The notes under the pieces are model-generated. The model was not told where the DNA came from. It was given only the letters and a program-made list of their open reading frames with translations, and made no database searches. Positions 1 to 6,597 of a DNA stretch of 6,678 nt are shown piece by piece. This DNA is from Clostridiales bacterium. GTDB taxonomy: Bacteria > Bacillota > Clostridia > Saccharofermentanales > Saccharofermentanaceae. Position numbers and translations under genes: made by a program. Location: positions 1-6,678 of the forward strand of contig DNAE01000151.1 of assembly GCA_003543635.1 (NCBI GenBank), written 5' to 3'. Each line of letters begins with the position of its first letter. Positions within the stretch are counted from its first letter, which is position 1.

Positions 1-583
1 CTTCCTCGCTAATGGAGAGGAGAAGATCCTTTATCTCCTCCGTGTCTATATCCTGGGTATCTTCCTCCTCCGTGTCGCTTTCCCCCGCAGGATAGCCGAA
101 GGCTTCACAGAGATCATTAAATTCCTCATATTCCAGGAAGGACCGGATCACCGTTTCCCGGGAAGTCCCGTCCTCCATTCCGTTCACCCAGAAATCCGTG
201 ACCGCATCGGCGGGCTCCATACCCAGGAGAGAGATACAAAGGCATTCGACAAATCCCGTGTCGGAAAGGTTCCTTCCCGCAAACTCCTCTCCTTCCGTTA
301 TCTCCAGGACCAGCTGTCTCGGGGTCTTGGATCCGGTACTTATGAGGAGGGCGTTATTTCCGAGTTCCTCCTCCGTGGGTTCTCTTCCGAGAAGTCCGCT
401 GAAAAATGCGCTTACAAGACCCTCGGCATAGGGATCCGATTCCGGGTCCTCGGGAGGGTCAAGCTCCGGCAGCGGTGCCCTTTCGGTGGTGGGTACCGTC
501 TCCCAGCTCTTATCGTACTTAACGCAGGATGAGAGAATGAAGGTGCAGGAGATCAGCCCCGCGAGGATCCTTTTTTTGTTCAT
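1..583 (-). CDS. DUF4214-repeat lipoprotein, C-terminus cut by window edge
   Basis: The first 194 residues are visible; the stop lies beyond base 1. The N-terminus is a lipoprotein signal: a basic start (MNKKR), a short hydrophobic stretch and a lipobox L17-S-S-C20, so the protein is probably anchored outside the membrane through Cys20. A Pro/Glu/Asp-rich spacer follows at about 30-52. Two DUF4214-like units come next. Unit 1, about 53-101, has LLGREPTEEEL and ends GEEF. Unit 2, about 110-163, has SLLGMEPAD, FWVNGMEDGTSRE and FLEYEEFNDLCEAFG, close to the family consensus. The visible end, 168-194, is very acidic. DUF4214 modules are common in secreted and surface proteins of Clostridia but their function is unsettled. 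The start overlaps the stop of the upstream cyclase gene as ATGA, and no clear Shine-Dalgarno precedes it, which suggests translational coupling. Family call is good; role unknown. Confidence 0.85.
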   Translation of the reverse strand, partial: MNKKRILAGLISCTFILSSCVKYDKSWETVPTTERAPLPELDPPEDPESDPYAEGLVSAFFSGLLGREPTEEELGNNALLISTGSKTPRQLVLEITEGEEFAGRNLSDTGFVECLCISLLGMEPADAVTDFWVNGMEDGTSRETVIRSFLEYEEFNDLCEAFGYPAGESDTEEEDTQDIDTEEIKDLLLSISEE

Positions 584-3201
584 CGTCTGGATTCTTTGTC
601 CTCGTACATCTTCTCGTCGGACTCACGGATCAGCTCCTCGATGTCCGTCCTTCTGCTGATCGTGGCTGATGCGGAACCGATACTTGCCGATATCCGATAG
701 TCCTTCTTACATCCTTCGATATCCCCGTTGGCGATGCGTTCTATCTCCTGCCTTACGAGGTCAGCCTCTTCGGAAAGAGGCTGGTCGGAGACCATGGCAA
801 AGGCGAACTCGTCGCCGCCGTACCTGGCGCACATTCCGTCCTTGCCCACCACGGACCTTACGGCGTGGGCAAGGGCCATGATGGCCATGTCACCTTCGAA
901 GTGTCCGTACATGTCGTTTATTATCTTAAGGCCGTCCATATCCAGGGAATACATGGTGAGGGATCTGCCCTTGTTCATGTTATCCGCCAGGACGGCTTCT
1001 ATCTGCTTGAAGAATCCCCTTCTGTTATAAAGACCCGTCAGGTAGTCCGTCTCGGAAAGCTTCTCGATCTCCCTGTTGGCATTTATGAGCCTGCTGTTAT
1101 TGAGCACCGTGTTGGCCATGGCGGACATGAATATGGAGAATTCCTCGAATCTCTGCTGGGACCTGAGGTCCACATGATTGAAGCCCTCGGCGATATAGCC
1201 CAGGCCCTTGTCCTTGACCCTGACCTGCTTAAACAGGATGACGTTGATGCCGCTGGACGGGGATCTTAACTCGTCTATGTCGGGAAGTCCGTTCTTGATG
1301 TCGTTATAGCGGAGTCCGTATTTATACTCTCCGTTCCTTCCCTGGAAGATGGCGTGGATGATGTTGTCCCCTTCGTTTATTCCCACGAAGTAGTATTCCC
1401 ATTTCCAAAGCCACAGGTACTTCTCGAGATCCCTGGAGGCCTTGTCGATGTCGCTCATGCTTATGGTACCGGAGATGAACCTTCCCATCTCCAGGATGTG
1501 CCTGAAGTAGTCCTGGTTAACGGAAGTTAAGGAGGAGACGATCTCCGTCCAGTCCCTGTCCTTCTGGTCCAGGCAGCCGCAGGAATGGTTGGGAACGAGC
1601 CTGTACTTGAACTTGATCTCCTGGGTCACGCCGTTCATGGCGGAGGTCCAGGCCTCTATCTTTTCCAGTATCTCGTCGGCGATGGTCTCAAGATCCAGCT
1701 TGCAGGTGCAGATGGCGGGATTGTGGTATTCGCTCTTCCAGATGCCGTCGAAGCCCGTGACGATACAGTCATCGGGGACCCGGTATCCGTATTTGTAGAG
1801 GGTGTCGCAGACACCCACCGCCATGGAGTCGTTGGCACATACGAAGGCTTCGGGAAGGCGGTAACCGGAATCCAGAAGGTTCGAGAGCACCTGGGACGTG
1901 GGAGCATCCCAGAAATCTCCGTAGTGGACCCGCCACTCCTCAAAGGGAATGTCGTGTTCCTTGAGGACCCTCTTATAGACCTCGATCCTCTCTTCGGAGA
2001 AGGGGTTGCCGCGGAAGCCCGCGAACATGTCCACCACCCTGCATCCGTGGTGCTCTATAACATGGCGCACCGCTTGCTCGAAGCCGTCGGCATACTCCAA
2101 TACCGCATTGATGCACCCGGGGAACTGACGCTCCAGCATTATGACCGGTATGGTCTTCTCCCTGCCGTATTCGATCAGTCTCTCGATTATGCCATTCGTC
2201 TTTATCATCTCGCCGAAGATCAGGATGGCCGCGTGATCCATCTTGCCCAGGAAATCGGCGAAGAGCATCTCGGTATCTATCTCCGCTTGGTTATCGGTGG
2301 CTATACCGAAGGTAAAGCACTCCACGAGATACTTTTCCGTTATCTTCTTGTTTTGGAAGGCCTCCATGAAAAGGCTGAGGTTCTCCGCATCCTCCCATAC
2401 GCCGCAGACGGCAATGCTCTTGCGGAGCTTCCCGTCGTTATCGGGATCTTCGTACCTGTCCTTCTTATAGACGCGTATGCTGTCCACACGCATCTCGCAG
2501 GTGTAGTCGAAGACCATGTTCTCCGGAGGAGTCGATATCCCGTCACCGCCCACGGCAACGCTGAACACCGGGAAGAAGGATCTTCCGGAACTCCTCTCCT
2601 TGCCGAAGCGGTCGTCGGTCTTGTAGATCTCCTTACCGTCGAAGAAGAACCTGATCCTGCCGGGATCCCACTCGCAGGCGTAGTCGTGGTAGTCGAGGCT
2701 CAGGTCCTCACCCTCTTCAAGGATGAAGGTCTTGAAGTCCCTGATACCCTCCAGGCCCCACCTGGTTCCCGCGGTGATGCGGTCGGGGAACTCCCCGTTA
2801 AAGTCCATTATGTTTATGGATTCGAATCCGGTCCGCGTTACCCCGTCGAAGTCGTCGGGGAGGGAGACCAGTCGGAAGGACGGGTGAAGACCCTTGCCCT
2901 TGGGCACCTTGATCCTGGCCTCTACGCGTCCGTATCTGAATTCGTGCTTATTCCTCGAGTCCAGCATGCCCGAGTAGTACTTAAGATCTCCCTTGTAGTC
3001 GAGAGCTTTGAAGGGGTGGATGATCAGGTTGCCGTTCTTGACGCAGACATACTTGTCACCGGCGATATATTCCTGCAACTCATTATTAGCCCAGCCGCTC
3101 TCATGAATAACATAATTCCAGCTGCGGACATGGGGCGAATCTCCGCCGAACTCATCGCTCCAGACGAGATGGTAGCCTCCTTGACTGTTGTTGCTTTCCA
3201 T
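580..3201 (-). CDS. Cytoplasmic GH16-like / LacI-type ligand-binding / GGDEF diguanylate cyclase fusion
   Basis: An 873-residue predicted c-di-GMP synthase with two candidate sugar-sensing domains. (1) Residues 9-246 form a GH16 fold: LVWSDEF, NNELQEY, FRYGRVEARIKVPKGKGLHPSF, HDYACEWDPGRIRFFFDG (shortened here to landmarks), FSVAVGG and SIRVYKK. The catalytic motif E-x-D-x-x-E reads S128-I-N130-I-M-D133, so hydrolysis is unlikely. (2) Residues 261-543 are a LacI/Peripla_BP_3-type domain with CANDSMAVG (455-463), YRVPDD and TGFDG (482-486), ending in SCGC; no helix-turn-helix is present. (3) Residues 544-711 are a poorly defined GAF-like region ending in a helix. (4) Residues 712-873 are GGDEF, with DYLTGLYNRRGF, DMDGLKIINDMYGH and GGDEF at 795-799; the RxxD inhibitory site is absent. 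No signal peptide or membrane segment is seen, so it should act in the cytoplasm. An in-frame TAA at 3235-3237, with no start codon in between, fixes the start; AGGGGGG lies 3 bases upstream. It follows a response-regulator gene by 54 bases. Confidence 0.93.
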   Translation of the reverse strand: MESNNSQGGYHLVWSDEFGGDSPHVRSWNYVIHESGWANNELQEYIAGDKYVCVKNGNLIIHPFKALDYKGDLKYYSGMLDSRNKHEFRYGRVEARIKVPKGKGLHPSFRLVSLPDDFDGVTRTGFESINIMDFNGEFPDRITAGTRWGLEGIRDFKTFILEEGEDLSLDYHDYACEWDPGRIRFFFDGKEIYKTDDRFGKERSSGRSFFPVFSVAVGGDGISTPPENMVFDYTCEMRVDSIRVYKKDRYEDPDNDGKLRKSIAVCGVWEDAENLSLFMEAFQNKKITEKYLVECFTFGIATDNQAEIDTEMLFADFLGKMDHAAILIFGEMIKTNGIIERLIEYGREKTIPVIMLERQFPGCINAVLEYADGFEQAVRHVIEHHGCRVVDMFAGFRGNPFSEERIEVYKRVLKEHDIPFEEWRVHYGDFWDAPTSQVLSNLLDSGYRLPEAFVCANDSMAVGVCDTLYKYGYRVPDDCIVTGFDGIWKSEYHNPAICTCKLDLETIADEILEKIEAWTSAMNGVTQEIKFKYRLVPNHSCGCLDQKDRDWTEIVSSLTSVNQDYFRHILEMGRFISGTISMSDIDKASRDLEKYLWLWKWEYYFVGINEGDNIIHAIFQGRNGEYKYGLRYNDIKNGLPDIDELRSPSSGINVILFKQVRVKDKGLGYIAEGFNHVDLRSQQRFEEFSIFMSAMANTVLNNSRLINANREIEKLSETDYLTGLYNRRGFFKQIEAVLADNMNKGRSLTMYSLDMDGLKIINDMYGHFEGDMAIMALAHAVRSVVGKDGMCARYGGDEFAFAMVSDQPLSEEADLVRQEIERIANGDIEGCKKDYRISASIGSASATISRRTDIEELIRESDEKMYEDKESRR

Positions 3202-3204
3202 GGT

Positions 3205-3211
3205 CCCCCCT
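3205..3211 (-). promoter_or_regulatory. G-rich ribosome binding site of the GH16-GGDEF gene
   Basis: The minus strand reads AGGGGGG, then ACC, then the ATG at 3201. The match to AGGAGG has an A-to-G change and the spacing of 3 bases is short, so initiation may be moderate. It is still the only usable start, because a stop at 3235-3237 lies in frame upstream with no start codon between. Confidence 0.55.
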
Positions 3212-3231
3212 GTTCCCCTATAGCACCTTAG

Positions 3232-3260
3232 ATTTTAACACAGGCAAGTGTGCTTTTAAA
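3232..3260 (-). promoter_or_regulatory. Possible sigma-70-type promoter before the GH16-GGDEF gene
   Basis: In the only real gap inside the cluster the minus strand has TTTAAA (3255-3260), 17 bases, then TAAAAT (3232-3237). The -10 matches five of six consensus bases and the -35 four of six. A second, weaker candidate is the extended -10-like TGCTATAGG just downstream. Either could let the cyclase gene be transcribed apart from the two-component genes. This is a visual match only, in an A/T-richer stretch where chance matches are likely. Confidence 0.3.
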
Positions 3261-3882
3261 GGATAACGAGTCCCAGCTCCCGCGCCTTGATGGCAAGCTC
3301 CGTACGGGTCTTGAATCCCGTCTTGTTCATGAGGTTCGCGATATGGGTCTTGACGGTGGCCGTGGATATGCAGAGCTTATCCGCGATCTCCTCGTTGGTA
3401 TCGCCGCTGGTAAGCTCCCGCAGCACCTCCAGCTCCCTCTCGGAAAAGTCGTAGGAACTTGCAAGTCCCAGCTTGACCTCCGGTGTCTTATCGGGATAGA
3501 CGGACTCCCCGTTCATGGTCCTGTCCATTACGGATATGAGGGAGGTCTTCTCGTCCTCCTTATACATGAAGCTCTCAACGCCTATCTCCCTTGCCCTGGT
3601 GATGAAGGAGAACTCCGGAAGGGAGGTTATGATGATGATCTTGATCCGGGGCATCGCCTTCTTTATCCTGGCGGCGGCCTCAAGGCCGTTGGCACCCAGA
3701 TCCGTATAGACATCCATCAGGATGATATCGATATGGTTCTTCTGGCAGTATACGTCCGCCAGGTCCGCGTTCTTGATGGAGAAGGCGACCTCATATGTCT
3801 CCGAATCCTCCAATGTGCTTTCCAGATACCTTCTGACCAGGGCCTGGTCCTCCACGATAAGTACCTTCTTCTTCTCGCTCAT
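3256..3882 (-). CDS. NarL/FixJ-type two-component response regulator
   Basis: A 208-residue DNA-binding response regulator of ordinary length for the NarL/LuxR class. The receiver domain spans about 5-122: acidic pair E11-D12, phospho-acceptor D57 in ILMDVYTD, switch T86 in IIITS, and K108 in FMYKED. The C-terminal LuxR-type helix-turn-helix spans about 144-205, with SERELEVLREL, TNEEIADKL and STATVKTHIANLMNK. It should be phosphorylated by the histidine kinase encoded immediately upstream, with which it shares an ATGA overlap (bases 3879-3882), and then act as a transcription factor. An AGGAGG at 3891-3896, 8 bases from the ATG, supports the start. Its targets are not visible; autoregulation of this cluster or control of the downstream cyclase gene is a reasonable inference only. 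All key residues are present, so it looks functional. Confidence 0.95.
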   Translation of the reverse strand: MSEKKKVLIVEDQALVRRYLESTLEDSETYEVAFSIKNADLADVYCQKNHIDIILMDVYTDLGANGLEAAARIKKAMPRIKIIIITSLPEFSFITRAREIGVESFMYKEDEKTSLISVMDRTMNGESVYPDKTPEVKLGLASSYDFSERELEVLRELTSGDTNEEIADKLCISTATVKTHIANLMNKTGFKTRTELAIKARELGLVIL

Positions 3883-5150
3883 CTCGTTTTCCTCCTCTCG
3901 GGCAGGATGATCCTGATGGCAAATGCCGGGTCCGAGACGACAGCCATCTTGCCGCCCCTCTGTTCCACTTCCTTGCGCAGTCCCGAAAGACCGCCGCCCT
4001 CCTTGATCTTTCCTTCGGGAGCCTTCCCGTCGTTACTCAGTTCGAAGAAGGTAAGATCCTCCCTCGCATTTATCTTAACAAATATATTGTCGGCTTCCGC
4101 ATACTTATATGCATTGGTGAGACACTCCCTTAAACCGTGGACCAGGACCTTCACCTGATCCCTGTTTTGGGGAAGTTCCCCCGTCATGACGATATTGAGG
4201 CCTATGGCCGAGGCCGCCTCCCTGATATCCTCCAGAAGGGATTCGTTCTCGTTAAGATCCGTGCCCTGCCTGACGCCGCCTTCGGCAAGTTCCAGCCAGA
4301 ATTTCCTGATCTCCCGTTCCTCGGAAGCATTGCCATTCCCCTCTTCTATGAAATGCTTCGTCCTGATGAGGGCGTGTCCCATGTCGTCGTGGATCTTGAT
4401 CTTGGCGTTGAGCACCTCTCTCTTCAAGGTCACCTCGTCCACTGATTCACCGAATATACGAAGTCTCTCGTTAAAGTCGGTCAGTTCCTTCTCCTTCTTC
4501 TTCAGCTGCTCCGCCAGGTGATCCTCCTCGGTAACGTCGTAGGCCGTCATCTCGTTTATCCTGTAGCCCCCCACGATGAGTTTTCTCCGCGAAAAGGCGT
4601 AGACGCGGCCGTCATGGGTCCTCAGGATATTCCCCCGGTCCGCGGCGGCGTTAAAGAGATTCACCGCATCAATGACCCGCCGTCCCAGAAGCTCCTTGGA
4701 AAGATTTTCCATCTTCGGGTTGATGAGCTTTATCATGCCGGAGTCCCAGTAGTAGCAAAGACCGGTATCCAGGGCATCAATGGCCTCCTTATACGACTTG
4801 AGTCCCACGTGCATCTTTCTGTATCTCATTATGTCTATGGAATAGATCACCAGGAAGATCGTGCAGGCGAAGGTGAGGCTGACCAGGACCGCCGGCGGCA
4901 TCCTCGTCATCTTCTCCCAGAAGGATGATATCGCCGGGTTTTCCCTTCCCCTGATCAGGGATATGCAGTAGAGGGTCTGGATAAGGAAGAACGTTACGAT
5001 ATACGTGGTCAGAGGCAGGATCGCATCCCGTCTTCGTCCCGTGGCGCGCACCGCCGTAAGACCGCCGAATACCGACATGTAAACGTTACTGATGTTAAAG
5101 ACGAAGAGCACCGATCTGAAGGCATAGGAAAGTTCAACCGATACGTTCAT
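3879..5150 (-). CDS. Membrane sensor histidine kinase, NarL-partner type
   Basis: A 423-residue kinase taken from the ATG at 5150. This start is preferred over the longer one at 5174 because a perfect AGGAGG sits 6 bases before it, inside the longer reading. Three or so hydrophobic segments (about 8-34, 43-66, 86-108) place the N-terminus in the membrane. A PAS-like region (about 118-207) and a charged coiled coil (about 208-250) lead to the phosphorylation site IHDDMGHALIRTKHF, with H254 the likely phospho-acceptor. The ATP-binding domain has an N box (LRECLTNAYKYAEA, N346), a G1 box (ELSNDGKAPEG, N373-D-G) and a G2-like GGGLSGLR at 385-392. The order matches kinases that partner NarL/LuxR regulators, and such a regulator follows with an ATGA overlap. 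It overlaps the upstream sensor gene by 17 bases. The signal it detects is unknown. Confidence 0.92.
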   Translation of the reverse strand: MNVSVELSYAFRSVLFVFNISNVYMSVFGGLTAVRATGRRRDAILPLTTYIVTFFLIQTLYCISLIRGRENPAISSFWEKMTRMPPAVLVSLTFACTIFLVIYSIDIMRYRKMHVGLKSYKEAIDALDTGLCYYWDSGMIKLINPKMENLSKELLGRRVIDAVNLFNAAADRGNILRTHDGRVYAFSRRKLIVGGYRINEMTAYDVTEEDHLAEQLKKKEKELTDFNERLRIFGESVDEVTLKREVLNAKIKIHDDMGHALIRTKHFIEEGNGNASEEREIRKFWLELAEGGVRQGTDLNENESLLEDIREAASAIGLNIVMTGELPQNRDQVKVLVHGLRECLTNAYKYAEADNIFVKINAREDLTFFELSNDGKAPEGKIKEGGGLSGLRKEVEQRGGKMAVVSDPAFAIRIILPERRKTR

Positions 5151-6597
5151 AGAAGACCTCCTCTCCCTCGGCAAGTTCCATCCTCACCTCGATATCCTCG
5201 CTTTTCCTTATGACCACGGATACCGAATCGATATCCGGCAGATGTTTTTCAATAAACTCCTGATACCTGTCGAAGGCCTCGTTCAGGAATGCGGGATCAG
5301 CCTCCTCGCTTCCCGTCTTCTCATCCATAAACACCGAGGTCAAGGTTCCTCCGAGCTTCACGTAGTCCAGTGAGTCCCTTATGGACAGGAAAAGCTCCAT
5401 AACGGGCAGTTTCTCGCTCTGGGAAGCCAGCAGGTACAGATTCGCCTTACGCTTGATATAAGCTCCGTAGACGGCGATAAGGGCCAGATCCCCGCCTGTC
5501 TCCACCAGTTCCTTTATCTTCTCGGAACGGGATCTTGTGAGGTTATTGATCTCGGTATAGATGCGGTCTGTGACCTCGTAGGTCTTCTTCTTCTCGTTCA
5601 TCTCGTTCTGGGCGGCGATGAGTTCATTCTCCTCCGAGAGCAGGTCCACCCGGGTCCTGATCTCATCATTGATCCTGTTGAGCTTCGAGATATCGTCATA
5701 CCAATAGACGGTGCCCCCCTCTATCTTATGGGAACGCTTAAGGTGGTCCTTGTCCTCGGAAGCTCTTTTCGCCGTGCGGGAGCTCCTCCTTGTGACGAGG
5801 TCGTCATCCACGATGGTCATAGCCACGGTGGAGATATCGAATATCTGATTATATTCACTGCAGGAGGGGATATAACCGATCTGGATAAGGGATTCCCAGT
5901 AAAGGATGATCGTAATGCAGAAGATCTCCGAGAACATATAGTAGCGCCGTAGCGGGAAATGATCGGGAAAGAACACTACGCCCGCCACCATAAGGCCTCC
6001 CACAAGGAGGATCAATACGGGCAACCAAAGGTATCTCCGGCTCATGGTAAGGCGGCATTTTGCAAACAGGAGGAAAAGGGATACGGCAAGCAGCCCCCAG
6101 GTCCAGAGATTGAAGAGAAAGTATAAAGGTCCCCTGGAATAGTCGTTAAAGACATCCTCCGAATGGAATCTGTAGGCGAGTTGATGGATATTATTGGTGA
6201 GGACGAGTATCGACAGGATAGCCGTTATCACCATGACCGCTACGGAGAGCGGTCTTCTGTAGTCTTTCTTTGAATCGAAATTGACGGCCATCAGAAATGA
6301 GACCATGGCAATGAGCATCTGGAGAACGCCGTAGGAATACCAGGCGGCAAGGCCTATGGCTATCCTTCCCTCCATGTAGACATATTTGATGCTCCGGGCC
6401 ATCAGGAAAAGGAATACCAGATCCGCGGTAAGGGTCAGGCAACGCATCATCCTCCTGTCGGTTATACGTCTTATCACCGTTTCTTTCCAAGCAAGGGCCA
6501 GCGCTCCGTAACAGAAGAATTCTATCCTGATATCGGTATAGCGCTTTATGAGTCCGGAAAGTAGTACTCCCAGGATGAAGACGATGACCGTCTTCAT
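5134..6597 (-). CDS. 7TM membrane sensor with degenerate histidine-kinase tail (putative pseudokinase)
   Basis: A 487-residue protein from ATG 6597 (MKTVIVFILG), preferred because AGGGAG lies just before it; an in-frame ATG at 6621 would add eight residues and has only a weak ribosome site. Seven or eight hydrophobic segments lie between about 3 and 240. The stretch NNIHQLAYRF (135-144) resembles the N-terminal 7TM region of histidine kinases. A short PAS-like part (about 245-302, ending VYWYDDISKLN) and a coiled coil (about 303-364) follow. The C-terminal part (about 370-477, with AVYGAYIKRKANLYLLA and IRDSLDYVKLGG) looks like the worn remains of a kinase core: no His-Asp phospho-site and no N, G1 or G2 box is seen. 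It is thus probably not a kinase but a sensor or partner for the intact kinase encoded directly downstream. The 7TM region is clear; the pseudokinase reading is inference from motif loss and from memory of similar clostridial proteins. Confidence 0.85.
   Translation of the reverse strand: MKTVIVFILGVLLSGLIKRYTDIRIEFFCYGALALAWKETVIRRITDRRMMRCLTLTADLVFLFLMARSIKYVYMEGRIAIGLAAWYSYGVLQMLIAMVSFLMAVNFDSKKDYRRPLSVAVMVITAILSILVLTNNIHQLAYRFHSEDVFNDYSRGPLYFLFNLWTWGLLAVSLFLLFAKCRLTMSRRYLWLPVLILLVGGLMVAGVVFFPDHFPLRRYYMFSEIFCITIILYWESLIQIGYIPSCSEYNQIFDISTVAMTIVDDDLVTRRSSRTAKRASEDKDHLKRSHKIEGGTVYWYDDISKLNRINDEIRTRVDLLSEENELIAAQNEMNEKKKTYEVTDRIYTEINNLTRSRSEKIKELVETGGDLALIAVYGAYIKRKANLYLLASQSEKLPVMELFLSIRDSLDYVKLGGTLTSVFMDEKTGSEEADPAFLNEAFDRYQEFIEKHLPDIDSVSVVIRKSEDIEVRMELAEGEEVFYERIG
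5157..5162 (-). promoter_or_regulatory. Strong ribosome binding site fixing the kinase start
   Basis: AGGAGG on the minus strand, 6 bases before the ATG at 5150. It lies inside the 3' end of the upstream 7TM gene and inside the longer alternative kinase reading that would begin at 5174. It therefore decides for the shorter, 423-residue kinase. Confidence 0.85.

Noticed and set aside
198..431. Plus-strand open frame over the lipoprotein gene
   Set aside because: The minus strand here encodes DUF4214 repeats; the plus product is a Ser/Arg-rich shadow without family features.
571..577. Run of seven A in codons 2-5 of the lipoprotein, a possible slippage or phase-variation site
   Set aside because: Seven bases is short and AAA-rich Lys codons are normal at the start of lipoprotein signals; there is no sign of an alternative useful frame.
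2422..3201. A DNA-binding helix-turn-helix in front of the LacI-like domain
   Set aside because: This part of the protein is fully taken up by the GH16-like fold; no helix-turn-helix motif is visible, so it is not a LacI repressor.
3205..3210. Run of six G before the cyclase start as a phase-variable tract
   Set aside because: Too short for typical phase variation and explained as a ribosome binding site.
1585..3231. A 548-codon plus-strand open frame opposite the cyclase gene
   Set aside because: It is antisense to a protein with clear GH16, LacI-like and GGDEF motifs, shows no recognisable domain itself, and arises because the real gene rarely uses codons whose complement is a stop.
3235..3254. 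ACAC...GTGT hairpin as a terminator after the response regulator
   Set aside because: The stem is only four base pairs and no T run follows on the transcribed strand.
3250..4158. A 302-codon plus-strand open frame opposite the regulator and kinase genes
   Set aside because: It crosses two well-supported minus-strand genes with intact motifs and encodes no recognisable domain; it is a shadow frame.
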